DNA of 33,882 bases from CAZWZG01 sp964638245 (GTDB taxonomy: Bacteria > Pseudomonadota > Alphaproteobacteria > Rhodobacterales > Rhodobacteraceae), in contig CAZWZG010000012.1 in the NCBI GenBank assembly GCA_964638245.1, forward strand, positions 1-33,882, read 5' to 3'. The position numbers and the translations under genes were made by a program. This document shows positions 14,783 to 23,909 of the stretch, piece by piece (within the stretch, counting starts at the first letter, position 1; each line of letters begins with the position of its first letter). The notes below the pieces were generated by a model that was not told the DNA's origin, did no database searches, and saw nothing but the letters and a program-made list of their open reading frames with translations.

Positions 14783-15859
14783 ATGTTCGACCTCAAAGAC
14801 CCGTCCTCGCAAAGCGCCATCGCTCCCATGGATCACATGCCCAAAGACCACCCGCGCATGCCCAAAGAGCGGATCGGTGTCCTTGTGGGCAACCTCGGCA
14901 CCCCGGACAACTACGACTACTGGTCGATGCGTCGCTACCTGAACGAGTTTCTCTCGGACCGCCGCGTCATCGATTACTCCCCCTGGATCTGGCAGCCACT
15001 TCTGCAACTGGTGATCCTGTCCAAGCGCCCGTTTTCGAGCGGCGAGGCTTATAAGTCGATCTGGAACGAAGAACTGGGTGAGAGCCCGTTGATGACGATC
15101 ACCAAGGCACAAACGGCCAAGATCAAGGACGAGATGGCCAAGCGCTATGGCGAAGAGGTCATCGTCGATTTCTGCATGCGCTACGGCAACCCTTCCACGA
15201 AATCCAAGGTCGACGCGCTGATTGAACAGGGCTGCCGCCGCATCCTGTTTTTCCCGCTTTACCCGCAATATGCTGGCGCGACGACCGCCACGGCAAATGA
15301 CCAGTTCTTCCGCTCATTGCTGGACGTCAAATGGCAGCCCATGGTGCGCACCGTTCCCGCCTACTACAGCCGCCCGAGCTATATCGATGCTTTGGCCCAG
15401 TCAGTCGAGCGCGCCTATGGCGCACTGGAAACCAAACCGGACATCCTTGTCTGCTCTTACCACGGTGTGCCGCAGCGCTATCTGATGGAAGGCGATCCGT
15501 ATCACTGCCAATGCCAGAAAACGACGCGGCTTTTGAAAGAGCGTCTTGGCTGGCAAGACACGGAAATCACCACAACGTTCCAGTCCCGTTTCGGTCCGGA
15601 AGAATGGCTGAAGCCCTACACCGTCGAAGAAGTCGCCCGCCTCGCTGAAACCGGCAAAAAGAACATCGCGGTAATTGCACCGGCGTTTTCAGCCGACTGC
15701 ATCGAAACGCTCGAAGAGATCAACGAAGAGATCAAGGAAAGCTTCGAAGACGCCGGTGGCGAGCACTTCCACTACATCCCCTGCCTCAATGACGACGATG
15801 CCCATATCGCCGCATTGAGCGAAGTGATCACAGACAATCTGAAAGGGTGGATCGACTAA
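14783..15859 (+). CDS. hemH: Ferrochelatase
   Basis: A 358-residue ferrochelatase that inserts ferrous iron into protoporphyrin IX, the last step of protoheme synthesis. The start at 14783 (MFDLKDPSSQ) has AGGA 8 bases upstream; 14756 is an in-frame alternative. The family motifs are GVLVGNLGTP near 32-41, the metal-binding His227 in SYHGVPQRY and Glu308 in AFSADCIETLEEI. The N-terminal 30 residues before the core are longer than in many bacterial homologues. It converges with an L,D-transpeptidase gene. Confidence 0.96.
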   Translation: MFDLKDPSSQSAIAPMDHMPKDHPRMPKERIGVLVGNLGTPDNYDYWSMRRYLNEFLSDRRVIDYSPWIWQPLLQLVILSKRPFSSGEAYKSIWNEELGESPLMTITKAQTAKIKDEMAKRYGEEVIVDFCMRYGNPSTKSKVDALIEQGCRRILFFPLYPQYAGATTATANDQFFRSLLDVKWQPMVRTVPAYYSRPSYIDALAQSVERAYGALETKPDILVCSYHGVPQRYLMEGDPYHCQCQKTTRLLKERLGWQDTEITTTFQSRFGPEEWLKPYTVEEVARLAETGKKNIAVIAPAFSADCIETLEEINEEIKESFEDAGGEHFHYIPCLNDDDAHIAALSEVITDNLKGWID

Positions 15860-15899
15860 ACGACCCACCCCTTCTTATTGTCTTAGATACTCGCTGGGG

Positions 15900-15927
15900 G
15901 CTCCAAAGGAGCGGGGGCAGCGGCCCC
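15900..15927. terminator. Tandem GC-rich hairpins between convergent genes
   Basis: Two small stems lie side by side between the stops of hemH and the L,D-transpeptidase: GCTCC/GGAGC (15900-15912) with loop AAA, and GGGGC/GCCCC (15914-15927) with a four-base loop. Neither has a clear T-run, so use as a bidirectional terminator is only suggested by location. Confidence 0.35.
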
Positions 15928-15934
15928 AACACCG

Positions 15935-16525
15935 TCAGATCAACAGAACCTGTGTGCCGCTGCGCGCCAACGCGTAAAGCTCGGCGATATGCTCGTTGTA
16001 AAGCCCGATACACCCGTTCGACGAACGACGCCCGATCTTGCGCGTGTCGTGGGTGCCGTGGATGCGGTAGTAGGTCCAGCTGAGATACAGCGCATGGCTG
16101 CCAAGTGGGTTGTCTGGACCCGGGCCCACGAAATCCGGCCACTCCGGATTGCGCTTTTTCATCGCGGGCGTCGGTGCCCATGACGGACCCTCGACCTTGC
16201 GCGTCACCCGCGTACGGCCACGCCGCGTCAGGTCTTCGCTCAAAGGCACGCTTGTCGGGTAGAGCTTGTAAACGCTCTGGTCAGCAGACCAGTAGTGCAA
16301 AGCACGGCTGTCCAGGTCGACCAGAATCGCGCCGTTTCGCAGGTCACTGAAATACGGTTGCCAATCCAACGCCCGGAAACTGGACGCATTGCGGCGCACA
16401 TTCGTGCTGATCTCATCGCGAAACTCGGTGGTGTCACCGGGAATCTGAGCCATTGCCGGGCTTGCCGCAGCCATTGCAGCGGCCGACCCCAAAAAGTGGC
16501 GGCGGGTCAAAGGTGTCTTCATCAT
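15935..16525 (-). CDS. Tat-exported L,D-transpeptidase (YkuD family)
   Basis: The start at 16525 is preceded by a strong GAAGGAAGG and gives 196 residues. The N-terminus MMKTPLTRRHFLGSAAAMAA is a twin-arginine signal peptide ending near AMAQ. Residues about 70-196 form the YkuD catalytic domain with histidine in YRIHGTHD and the nucleophile cysteine in SSNGCIGLYNEHI; Gly replaces the Arg usually found after the cysteine-isoleucine. Such enzymes form 3-3 peptidoglycan crosslinks or attach lipoproteins to the wall, in the periplasm. It diverges from the CAP lipoprotein gene. Confidence 0.88.
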   Translation of the reverse strand: MMKTPLTRRHFLGSAAAMAAASPAMAQIPGDTTEFRDEISTNVRRNASSFRALDWQPYFSDLRNGAILVDLDSRALHYWSADQSVYKLYPTSVPLSEDLTRRGRTRVTRKVEGPSWAPTPAMKKRNPEWPDFVGPGPDNPLGSHALYLSWTYYRIHGTHDTRKIGRRSSNGCIGLYNEHIAELYALARSGTQVLLI

Positions 16526-16618
16526 CGGACCTTCCTTCGTCAAAAGTCTGTTGCCTTCTAAGGTAGCAAAACCACAGTCGCAAATCAAACCGATGTCATC
16601 GTGGCATTTCGCCGCCGA

Positions 16619-16634
16619 GTGATTTGATCATCAC
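16619..16634. promoter_or_regulatory. Inverted repeat in divergent Ldt/CAP gap
   Basis: GTGAT (16619-16623) and ATCAC (16630-16634) form a 5-bp inverted repeat around six bases in the 158-bp gap between the divergent L,D-transpeptidase and CAP-lipoprotein genes. It is a candidate shared operator, and could equally be chance. Confidence 0.25.
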
Positions 16635-16683
16635 ACTTTCTGCAGGTAAGGCTGTGCGAAACAGTCGTACAAAGGTTGGACCC

Positions 16684-17226
16684 GTGATCAAACCGTTCGG
16701 AATTCTTGCAGCGCTGGCCGTTCTGACCCTTGGGGCGTGTTCTGCGCCCAGTCCTGGGCTCGGACCCGATGGACGCCAGCTGCCACAGGTCTATCGAATC
16801 ACGAACGCCATGACCGACGACATCCAGTTCCGTATGCTCGACAGCGTGAATGCGCTTCGTGCTGCTTCCGGCGTCGGACAACTGTCCCTGAATGCGGAGT
16901 TGCGCGCCGCTGCGGCCACCCATGCCCGTGACATGGCGCTGCAAAACCGGCCGTGGCATTTCGGTTCTGACGGATCCTCGCCGCTCGATCGCGTCGCTCG
17001 CGTGGGCTACAACGGCCAACTTGTCGGCGAGAATATCTCGGAAACCTACGAGACCGAGTTGCAGACCCTCGCGGCATGGATGGAGGCCCCGGCCACGCGC
17101 ACCGTCATTCTCGACCCGCGCGCCCGTGAAATGGGCTTCGACTGGTTCCAGGAAGACAATGGCAAGATCTGGTGGACGATGGTTCTGGGCACTGGACCGC
17201 AGGCTGCGCAGATCGCGTCGAACTAG
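16684..17226 (+). CDS. CAP-domain lipoprotein
   Basis: I take GTG at 16684 as the start (VIKPFGILAALAVLTLG) because it puts a perfect lipobox, LGAC, at residues 16-19, with AAAGG upstream; an ATG at 16624 is in frame but would bury the signal. The 180-residue product would be lipidated on that cysteine. Residues about 45-175 match the CAP domain: HARDMALQ, GENISE and a tryptophan-rich end (KIWWTMVLG). It is flanked by two L,D-transpeptidase genes, one divergent and one convergent with 3 bases between stops, hinting at a role in the cell envelope. Confidence 0.85.
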   Translation: MIKPFGILAALAVLTLGACSAPSPGLGPDGRQLPQVYRITNAMTDDIQFRMLDSVNALRAASGVGQLSLNAELRAAAATHARDMALQNRPWHFGSDGSSPLDRVARVGYNGQLVGENISETYETELQTLAAWMEAPATRTVILDPRAREMGFDWFQEDNGKIWWTMVLGTGPQAAQIASN

Positions 17227-17229
17227 ACC

Positions 17230-17724
17230 CTATTCATAGATCGAGATGGCAGCACCTGTGGGCACCATCGCCCAGATTTCTGCCATCTCCTTGTCCGAGA
17301 CCGAGATACACCCCCACGTCCAATCCGTGCCGCGGCGCCCGAAGATGCTGCTTTCGCCGTGGATGAAGATGTCGCCACCCGGATCGACCCCGGCGGCCTC
17401 AGCTTCGGCGATATCAGCTTCGTTTGGATAGGATATCCCAAGCGACAGGAAGAACTGCGAATTCGGGTTGCGGCGATCAATGATGTAGTCGCCAGTTGGT
17501 GTCTTTCCGTCCCCGCGCTCGGTCTTGTCGCCAATAGGCGCAAAGCCAAGGTCGATATCATAGCTCTTCAGGACCGCATCGTCATGCATCAAGTACATCC
17601 GGCGGCTTTCCTTGTAGACAAGGATGCGCGTCACTTCCGGACCTGAATAGCTCGGGATGCGCGGGCTGCAGCCTGCGACGGCAACAATGATGAACAGGGC
17701 CAGAACCGCCCAAACTGCTCGCAT
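17230..17724 (-). CDS. L,D-transpeptidase lipoprotein (YkuD family)
   Basis: A 164-residue protein. Residues 1-19 form a lipoprotein signal with lipobox VAGC (cysteine at 19). Residues about 32-164 are the YkuD domain, with the conserved ERGDGKTPTGDY, the histidine of IFIHGESS, and the nucleophile cysteine in WTWGCISVSDKEM. Periplasmic L,D-transpeptidases use this cysteine to crosslink peptidoglycan stems. Compared with the Tat-exported paralogue at 15935 it has the shorter ErfK-like form. It starts 58 bases after the RNA methyltransferase gene, on the same strand. Confidence 0.9.
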   Translation of the reverse strand: MRAVWAVLALFIIVAVAGCSPRIPSYSGPEVTRILVYKESRRMYLMHDDAVLKSYDIDLGFAPIGDKTERGDGKTPTGDYIIDRRNPNSQFFLSLGISYPNEADIAEAEAAGVDPGGDIFIHGESSIFGRRGTDWTWGCISVSDKEMAEIWAMVPTGAAISIYE

Positions 17725-17740
17725 TAATTCGCCTCGACAC

Positions 17741-17759
17741 GCCGCTTTTCTGCGGCTTT
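17741..17759 (+). terminator. Possible small terminator hairpin
   Basis: GCCGC (17741-17745) and GCGGC (17752-17756) pair around TTTTCT and are followed on the plus strand by TTT. It lies between two minus-strand genes, and no plus-strand gene obviously needs it, so it may instead be a leader structure in front of the L,D-transpeptidase gene. Confidence 0.25.
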
Positions 17760-17781
17760 GCGTTTTGCCTATGCGACAGCC

Positions 17782-19038
17782 TTAGGGCGCAAAAGTCAAT
17801 TCACGGTGAAGGGGTATCGCACTGGGATCACGTGTCAGAGAAGCCGCAATTTCGATATGCGGCGACCAGCGGAACTGATCGATCACATCGACCCAGTTCA
17901 GCGCGTATCCCGCACCCGTCAACGTCGCAACGTCCCGGGCAAACGTGATCGGATTGCAGGACACCATCGCAACTACGGGAGGACCAGCAGCGGCAATTTC
18001 GGCCACCTGCGCTTCGGCCCCCGCCCTGGGCGGATCAATGACAACGCCGTCAAATCCTTTGAGTTCATCTCCCAGAAACGGGCGGCGAAAAAGGTCACGC
18101 ACCTCGGTTGAAACCGGCTTCAGGCCGCTTGTACGATCCGCAGCCTCCTGAAGCGCCGCCGTCATCGCCTTGTCACCCTCCACGGCATGAACCCGTGCCC
18201 GGCGCGCCAAGGGCAACGCAAACGTGCCGCAGCCTGCAAAGAGGTCAAGCACATGACCCGCATCGCCCAGCGCTTCGGCGACGGCAACGCGCAGGGCCGT
18301 CTCGCCTTGTGGCGTGGCTTGCAAAAACGCGCCTTCGGGCAATGTGACGGAGATACCGTCAAAGGCGACAACAGGCGGTTCCAGAAGAGCGATCAGGGCG
18401 TCATCGATCACGAGGCGCGACAGGCCAATCTTGCCCGCCAAGGCCGCCAAACTTTGACCGTCCTGCGCATCAACCGGTTTCGCGCCCGAGATCGCCACAT
18501 CCGGCCCGGTTTGCGTTAGCGTGATCGAAACCCGCAGATCGCTTTTACGTGACGCCAACTGCATCACCATGGTCTTGAGAGCCTCAATGACGGATTTGAG
18601 CGCTGGATCCAGCACCAGACAGTCCGGAACATCCGTGACAATACTGCTGGCTGCCGCGTGAAACCCAAGCATCGCGCCGGACTTGGTGCGTCGACCTGTC
18701 AGCGTTGCCCGCCGCCGCGAGCCGGGAGGCGACGTCGCGATACGGCGCGGCTTGGCATCGATCCCCCGCGCCGCCAGCGCTGCAGACACCTGACCGGCCT
18801 TCCATTCCGCAACGAAAGCGTCGCAGGCATGCAAAAGCGCGCAACCTCCGCAGGCGTTGTAGTGACGGCAGGGCGCTTTCACCCTGTTTTCAACCGGTTC
18901 CAGAATGCGCGGCTTGGCAATACGGCCATCCTCAACATCACCGTCGATCACTTCACCGGGCAGCACACGTCGCGCGAAAATTCCGTCGTCGGTCACCCCG
19001 TCCCCAAGGTGGCCGAGCCGCGCAACCCGGTGGCTCAT
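17782..19038 (-). CDS. RumA/TrmA-family RNA 5-methyluridine methyltransferase
   Basis: A 418-residue class I SAM RNA methyltransferase of the RlmC/RlmD (RumA) type, which methylates C5 of uridines in rRNA or tRNA. A short TRAM-like N-terminus (VARLGHLGDGVTDDG) precedes an iron-sulfur cluster site with Cys57, Cys63, Cys66 and Cys140. SAM motif I is LDLFAGCGTFALPLA (about 264-278), and the catalytic cysteine is Cys361 in MVSCNPITFARD. Which RNA position it modifies cannot be told from sequence alone. Its ATG overlaps the stop of the upstream ABC gene by four bases (ATGA), indicating coupling. Confidence 0.9.
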   Translation of the reverse strand: MSHRVARLGHLGDGVTDDGIFARRVLPGEVIDGDVEDGRIAKPRILEPVENRVKAPCRHYNACGGCALLHACDAFVAEWKAGQVSAALAARGIDAKPRRIATSPPGSRRRATLTGRRTKSGAMLGFHAAASSIVTDVPDCLVLDPALKSVIEALKTMVMQLASRKSDLRVSITLTQTGPDVAISGAKPVDAQDGQSLAALAGKIGLSRLVIDDALIALLEPPVVAFDGISVTLPEGAFLQATPQGETALRVAVAEALGDAGHVLDLFAGCGTFALPLARRARVHAVEGDKAMTAALQEAADRTSGLKPVSTEVRDLFRRPFLGDELKGFDGVVIDPPRAGAEAQVAEIAAAGPPVVAMVSCNPITFARDVATLTGAGYALNWVDVIDQFRWSPHIEIAASLTRDPSAIPLHRELTFAP

Positions 19039-20870
19039 TCCGCGGCCTCAGTCCGCAAGAACCCGCCCGATTGGCGATCCCAGAACCGCGCGTACAATCC
19101 ACCGCGTGCCAGCAGCGTGTCATGCGTGCCTTCTTCGACGATCCGTCCTTCGTCCAGAACAACGATCCGGTCCATTGCGGACAAGGTGGACAGCCGATGG
19201 GCGATCGCCAACACGGTTTTGCCGTCCATGACCCGAGACAGCGCAGCCTGAATCGAAGCTTCAACCTCACTATCCAGCGCGCTTGTGGCCTCATCCAGAA
19301 TAAGGATCGGCGCGTCTTTCAGGATCGCTCGAGCCAATGCAATCCGCTGGCGCTGACCACCCGACAGCTTCACCCCGCGCTCTCCCAGATGCGCGTCATA
19401 CCCGGTCCGACCCGCAAAATCCTTGAGCCCCAGAATGAACGCATGTGCCTCGGCCCGCTCGGCGGCGTCGATCAGTTCGCCTTCGTCTGCATCCGGGCGA
19501 CCATAAAGGATGTTTTCGCGCGCAGAGCGATTGAACATCGCCGTTTCCTGCGTGACCATCCCGATCTTGCGGCGCAGGCTTTCCTGCGTGACGTCGCGCA
19601 CGTCCTGACCACCCACCAGCACGCGTCCGCTTTCAACGTCATAAAGGCGCAGGATCGTTGAGACCAAAGTCGATTTCCCAGCCCCCGACGCCCCGACGAT
19701 CCCGATCTTTTCCCCCGCCTTGATGTCGAGCGAAATGCCGTCCACGCCACCAGCCTGTCGACCATAAGCAAAGCTTACGTTCTCAAGCCGGATCGAAGCG
19801 TCATCCGGTTCTGCGTCGACCGCACCTTCGGCATCCACCAGCCCGTGCGCAGGCGTCAGGGTGTTCATGCCATCCTCGACCTCGCCAAGGTTCGCATAAA
19901 GCGCCATCAGCGCGTTCGACACCCATCCCGTCATCTGCGCGATGCGGATCGCCACGGTACCGGCCGCCGCAATATCACCGGGTGTCGCCCCTCCGGTCGA
20001 CCAAAGATAAAGCGTCCCGCCAATCAGTGCGACCGGCAGGATCCCCGCCATCGTCATCAACGTCAGCCGGAAGAACGCCGTCAGAACCCCGAAATCCAAG
20101 GCCCGTTCGCGGAAGGTAGCGACCGAATTCAGCGCTGCCTTGTCCTCATGCTCGGCATGGGCAAACAGCTTGACGGTCCGCATGTTCGTGATCGTGTCGA
20201 CGATCTGTCCAGTCACAGCCGCCCGCGCCGCTGCCCGTCCTTTGGACACCTTTCGGATGCGCGGCATGAAAAACCGGATCATCCCGAGATAGGCCAGCAG
20301 CCAAAGCCCAAGTCCGACCGCGATCCAACCATTGATCGTGCCAAGAAGGAGCGCGGCGCCAATCAGCGACGCCAAAGCGAAGAAGACCACGTTGATGACC
20401 TCGGACACCACATCGGTCAGCGCCCGCGATGTCTGCATCTGCTTTTGCGCGATACGCCCCGCGAAATCATCGTCAAAGAACGTGATCGCCTGCCCCAAGG
20501 TCCAGCGATGCAACCGGCTCAGCACCAGTGGATTCACGTTTGGCCCGATCAGGATGCCGCCTGCCGCCGAGTTGATCGCAAACAAAAGCGGGCGCACGAT
20601 CAAAAAGAACGCACAGACCGCCAAAAGCATCGGCCAGGTTTCAGCGAAAAATCCATCCGCTCCGGTCTGAAGCGCCGTGTCGATCACGAGACCCAGAAGA
20701 AGCGCCGAAACAACCTCAAGCGTTCCAGCCAGAGCCGCCGTGCCCGCAGCCACGCCCAGCCACGGGAAAGCGCCCGAGAGCGCCCATTTGAAGAACGCAC
20801 CAATCGTGCGCGGCGGGGGACCGTCCGCGGGCTGGAAGGCATCGATCAGATCGCCAACGCGGCGGATCAT
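19035..20870 (-). CDS. ABC exporter half-transporter (second of pair)
   Basis: A 611-residue half-transporter with a membrane domain (residues about 35-330, six hydrophobic spans) fused to an ATPase domain (about 358-605). ATPase motifs are complete: Walker A GASGAGKST (393-401), signature LSGGQ (502-506), Walker B ILILDE with catalytic Glu527, and His558 in the switch. It is of the multidrug/lipid exporter type; the substrate is unknown. It follows a closely related half-transporter by 12 bases, and both share the FAGRIA coupling-region motif, so a heterodimer is likely, though each nucleotide-binding site looks intact. Confidence 0.92.
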   Translation of the reverse strand: MIRRVGDLIDAFQPADGPPPRTIGAFFKWALSGAFPWLGVAAGTAALAGTLEVVSALLLGLVIDTALQTGADGFFAETWPMLLAVCAFFLIVRPLLFAINSAAGGILIGPNVNPLVLSRLHRWTLGQAITFFDDDFAGRIAQKQMQTSRALTDVVSEVINVVFFALASLIGAALLLGTINGWIAVGLGLWLLAYLGMIRFFMPRIRKVSKGRAAARAAVTGQIVDTITNMRTVKLFAHAEHEDKAALNSVATFRERALDFGVLTAFFRLTLMTMAGILPVALIGGTLYLWSTGGATPGDIAAAGTVAIRIAQMTGWVSNALMALYANLGEVEDGMNTLTPAHGLVDAEGAVDAEPDDASIRLENVSFAYGRQAGGVDGISLDIKAGEKIGIVGASGAGKSTLVSTILRLYDVESGRVLVGGQDVRDVTQESLRRKIGMVTQETAMFNRSARENILYGRPDADEGELIDAAERAEAHAFILGLKDFAGRTGYDAHLGERGVKLSGGQRQRIALARAILKDAPILILDEATSALDSEVEASIQAALSRVMDGKTVLAIAHRLSTLSAMDRIVVLDEGRIVEEGTHDTLLARGGLYARFWDRQSGGFLRTEAAE

Positions 20871-20882
20871 GGTCCGGTTTCC

Positions 20883-22727
20883 TTATTCAGCAGCTTCGCT
20901 TGTTCCAATGAACCCACCCGACTGGCGGGCCCAGAACATGGCATATAGTCCGTTCTGCGCCAGAAGCGCGTCATGGCTGCCCTCTTCGACGATCCGGCCT
21001 TCGTCCATGACCAGAATGCGGTCCATGGCAGCGATGGTGGACAGGCGGTGCGCGATGGCGATCACGGTCTTGCCGTCCATCATCTTGTAAAGCGTATCCT
21101 GAATGGCCGCCTCGACCTCGCTGTCGAGCGCGCTGGTCGCTTCGTCCAAAAGAAGGATCGGGGCGTTCTTCAGGATCACGCGCGCCAACACGATCCGCTG
21201 CCGCTGACCGCCCGAAAGTTTCACGCCACGCTCACCGACATGTGCATCAAAGCCCTTGCGACCGTTCTGATCCTCAAGCGTGTCGATGAAATCGAGCGCT
21301 TCGGCCATGCGCGCGGCTTCAACCATTTCCGCCTCGGTCGCGTCGGGGCGACCATAAAGGATGTTTTCGCGCAGCGAACGATGAAGGAGCGAGCTGTCCT
21401 GCTGCACCATCCCGATCTGCTGGCGAAGGCTGTCCTGGGTGACGTGGCTGATGTTTTGGTCGTCGACCTCGATCCGCCCGGATTCGACGTCGTAGAAACG
21501 AAGAAGCAGTTTGACGAGTGTCGATTTACCCGCGCCAGACCGGCCCACAAGGCCGACCTTTTCGCCCGGATTGATCGTCATCGAAATGCGATCCAGGCCG
21601 CCGGTCGTGCGTCCATAGTGGTGCGAGACGTCGCTCAGCTTGATCTCACCCGCCTTAAAATCGAGCGGCTTGGCGTCGGGGACATCGGTGAGCGAGATCG
21701 GCTGGGCAATGGTCTCCATCCCCTCGGCCACGATGCCGAGCGAGCGGAAGAATGTCGTCAACGCCCACATGATCCACCCTGTCATCGCGTTCAGACGCAG
21801 CGTCAGCGCGGTGGCGGCAGCGACGATACCAACGGACGCCGTACCACCAATCCAAAGCCAGATCGCCCAGCCAACGACGGCGACGATGAGAAGGCCGTTC
21901 AGAACCACCAACGCAATATCCATCGTCGTGAAGATGCGCATTTCCTTCTGGAAGGTAGTGCGCGTTTTCTCGATAGCCTCGCGGGCATACTCGATCTCGC
22001 GGTCATGGTGCGCGAACATCTTGACCGAGTGGATGTTGGTATAGCTATCCACGACGCGCCCCGTAACTTCGGACCGAGCGTCCGACGAAGCCTTCGACGC
22101 CGGGCCAACGCGGATGATCGTCCAGCGCACAAGGACCGCGTAAAGGGCCAGCCAGCCAAGAAGAGGTAGCGCCAGGCGAATATCGGCTGTCGAAAGCAGA
22201 ACGATGGCGCCAATGACGTAGGCCAACGCAAAAGCGATCGCATCGAATATCTGGAAGATCGCGTCGCCTGCTGCTGGCGGCGTTTGCATGATGCGATTGG
22301 CGATGCGGCCGGCAAAATCATTCTCGAACCAGCCAACGGACTGGCGCAAAACGTGGCGGTGGCCGCGCCAGCGGATAAGGGTTCCAAAGTTTGGCAGGAC
22401 ACCGTTGTTTAGAAGTCCGACATCGACCGTCTGGATCAATGGGCGCCCTATCAGGATGAAAGCGGCGACAAGCAAAAGCTCGGTACCGTAAAGATCCCAC
22501 GCCTCGGACGGTTCGGCGGTGCCAAGGATATCGACCACGCGGCCAAGGTAGTAGAGCAGCCAGATTTCGACCGCTGCGACGAGCACAGAGAAGATCGCAG
22601 TGACGACAAACACCTTCCGAAACGGGCGGGCATATTCCATGAGGAACGGGCCGAGCCGCGTTGGAGGACGATCATCCTCCCGGTAGTCGACATAAGGGTC
22701 GACCAGGTTTTCGAAGAAGCGGAACAT
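20883..22727 (-). CDS. ABC exporter half-transporter (first of pair)
   Basis: A 614-residue half-transporter: residues about 35-335 hold six hydrophobic spans, and about 362-610 form the ATPase. Motifs are Walker A GRSGAGKST (395-403), LSGGQ (504-508), and Walker B with catalytic Glu529. It is clearly homologous along its whole length to the next gene. AGGTGAG lies before the ATG at 22727. It starts 57 bases after the CCA-adding-type gene on the same strand. The pair most likely form a heterodimeric inner-membrane exporter; cargo cannot be predicted. Confidence 0.92.
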   Translation of the reverse strand: MFRFFENLVDPYVDYREDDRPPTRLGPFLMEYARPFRKVFVVTAIFSVLVAAVEIWLLYYLGRVVDILGTAEPSEAWDLYGTELLLVAAFILIGRPLIQTVDVGLLNNGVLPNFGTLIRWRGHRHVLRQSVGWFENDFAGRIANRIMQTPPAAGDAIFQIFDAIAFALAYVIGAIVLLSTADIRLALPLLGWLALYAVLVRWTIIRVGPASKASSDARSEVTGRVVDSYTNIHSVKMFAHHDREIEYAREAIEKTRTTFQKEMRIFTTMDIALVVLNGLLIVAVVGWAIWLWIGGTASVGIVAAATALTLRLNAMTGWIMWALTTFFRSLGIVAEGMETIAQPISLTDVPDAKPLDFKAGEIKLSDVSHHYGRTTGGLDRISMTINPGEKVGLVGRSGAGKSTLVKLLLRFYDVESGRIEVDDQNISHVTQDSLRQQIGMVQQDSSLLHRSLRENILYGRPDATEAEMVEAARMAEALDFIDTLEDQNGRKGFDAHVGERGVKLSGGQRQRIVLARVILKNAPILLLDEATSALDSEVEAAIQDTLYKMMDGKTVIAIAHRLSTIAAMDRILVMDEGRIVEEGSHDALLAQNGLYAMFWARQSGGFIGTSEAAE

Positions 22728-22784
22728 GGGAGCTCACCTGACGGTATGTCCGGTGCATATCGCGATTCCGAAATTGACGAAAGG

Positions 22785-23909
22785 TCAATCCTTGCGGAGT
22801 TCATCGCCGGTAAGAGTAAACCCCGACGCCACCCAGCGCGCCTCAACCTCTCGCAGTTTTGCGCCCAGCGCCGGGCCTTCGAAACGGTCCATGAAATCAG
22901 CCGCAGACACGGGGAATTCCGCCCGCTCCCCTTTTGCGATCTGATCGCCGACGTTCATCCGCCCCTGCAAAAGCGCCCCAGCCCAAGCCGCGCGGGCGCC
23001 GCGGTAGTAGGCGGTCGCGGCGGCATCGGTTTCGCCCATCGCCGCGCGCATCTCGGCGACTAGATTGGCCTCCTTGCGCGAAAGGCGGAGGCGTTCGTCA
23101 ACCTCTGCTCCCCCGAGTGATACAAGGCGCAACAGCGCGTCCGGGGCGCGCCCCGCCGCTCGCTCCGCTTCAACCAACGGCCCAACCGGAGCCGCATCGG
23201 CCCCCGGCAAAATCCGTGTCAGTACGCCGATCCGGGCCATTGTCGCCAAAGCAGGTGCCGGATCCGGAGCAGCAAGAATCTTGAGCATCTCTGCGCCAAT
23301 CCGTTCGCGCGACAGGCTCTCCAACCCGTCCAGTCCACCCGCAATCGCCCCAAGCGCATCGGCGTCAAACCCCGGTGCAGCAAACCACGCGTGGAAACGA
23401 AAGAACCGCAGAATGCGCAGGTGGTCTTCCGCGATGCGATCGGCCGCTTCACCGATAAACACCACCCGGCGCGCTTCAAGATCCGGCAGAGCCCCAAGGG
23501 GATCCATCACGAGACCTTTTCGATCGGCATAGAGCGCGTTCATCGTGAAATCACGTCGGGCAGCATCCTCTTCCATGTGATCAGAAAATGCGACCACCGC
23601 CCGACGACCGTCGGTTTCGACATCCCGCCGAAACGTCGTGACCTCGTGGGGCACACCGTCCGAAACGACTGTAATCGTCCCGTGATCAAGACCCGTTGGA
23701 ACTGCGTTCAACCCCGCCGCTTCAGCCGCCGCGATGACAACGTCGGGCACCAATGCCGTCGCCAGATCAATGTCCCCGACGTCGCGCCCCATAAGCGCAT
23801 CGCGCACGCACCCACCAACGAAGAATGCGGACCCGTCCTGCGCTTCCAAAGCATCAAAAACCGCTTGGGTCGCGGGACGCGTCACCCAGTCTCCGTCAAG
23901 ACGCCTCAC
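22785..23909 (-). CDS. cca: CCA tRNA nucleotidyltransferase / polynucleotide polymerase family
   Basis: Class II nucleotidyltransferase that adds or repairs the CCA 3' end of tRNAs. I choose GTG at 23909 (VRRLDGDWVTRPATQA), which overlaps the upstream Nudix stop as GTGA; ATG at 23918 is an alternative. The product is 374 residues. Motifs are FFVGGCVRDALMGR (29-42), the metal-binding DID (46-48), RRDFTMNALYAD and RILRFFRFHAWF, all typical of the head and neck domains. Members that act as poly(A) polymerase look similar, but this alphaproteobacterial type is normally the CCA enzyme. Confidence 0.9.
   Translation of the reverse strand: MRRLDGDWVTRPATQAVFDALEAQDGSAFFVGGCVRDALMGRDVGDIDLATALVPDVVIAAAEAAGLNAVPTGLDHGTITVVSDGVPHEVTTFRRDVETDGRRAVVAFSDHMEEDAARRDFTMNALYADRKGLVMDPLGALPDLEARRVVFIGEAADRIAEDHLRILRFFRFHAWFAAPGFDADALGAIAGGLDGLESLSRERIGAEMLKILAAPDPAPALATMARIGVLTRILPGADAAPVGPLVEAERAAGRAPDALLRLVSLGGAEVDERLRLSRKEANLVAEMRAAMGETDAAATAYYRGARAAWAGALLQGRMNVGDQIAKGERAEFPVSAADFMDRFEGPALGAKLREVEARWVASGFTLTGDELRKD

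Noticed and set aside
19845..20948. A 367-codon plus-strand open frame opposite the ABC half-transporter gene
   Set aside because: It lies antisense to an unambiguous ABC gene, is very rich in Arg, His, Gln and Pro with no fold, and reflects the codon bias of a GC-rich gene.
20973..22169. A 398-codon plus-strand open frame opposite the first ABC half-transporter
   Set aside because: Antisense shadow of a conserved gene with complete motifs; no family resemblance and no ribosome binding site.
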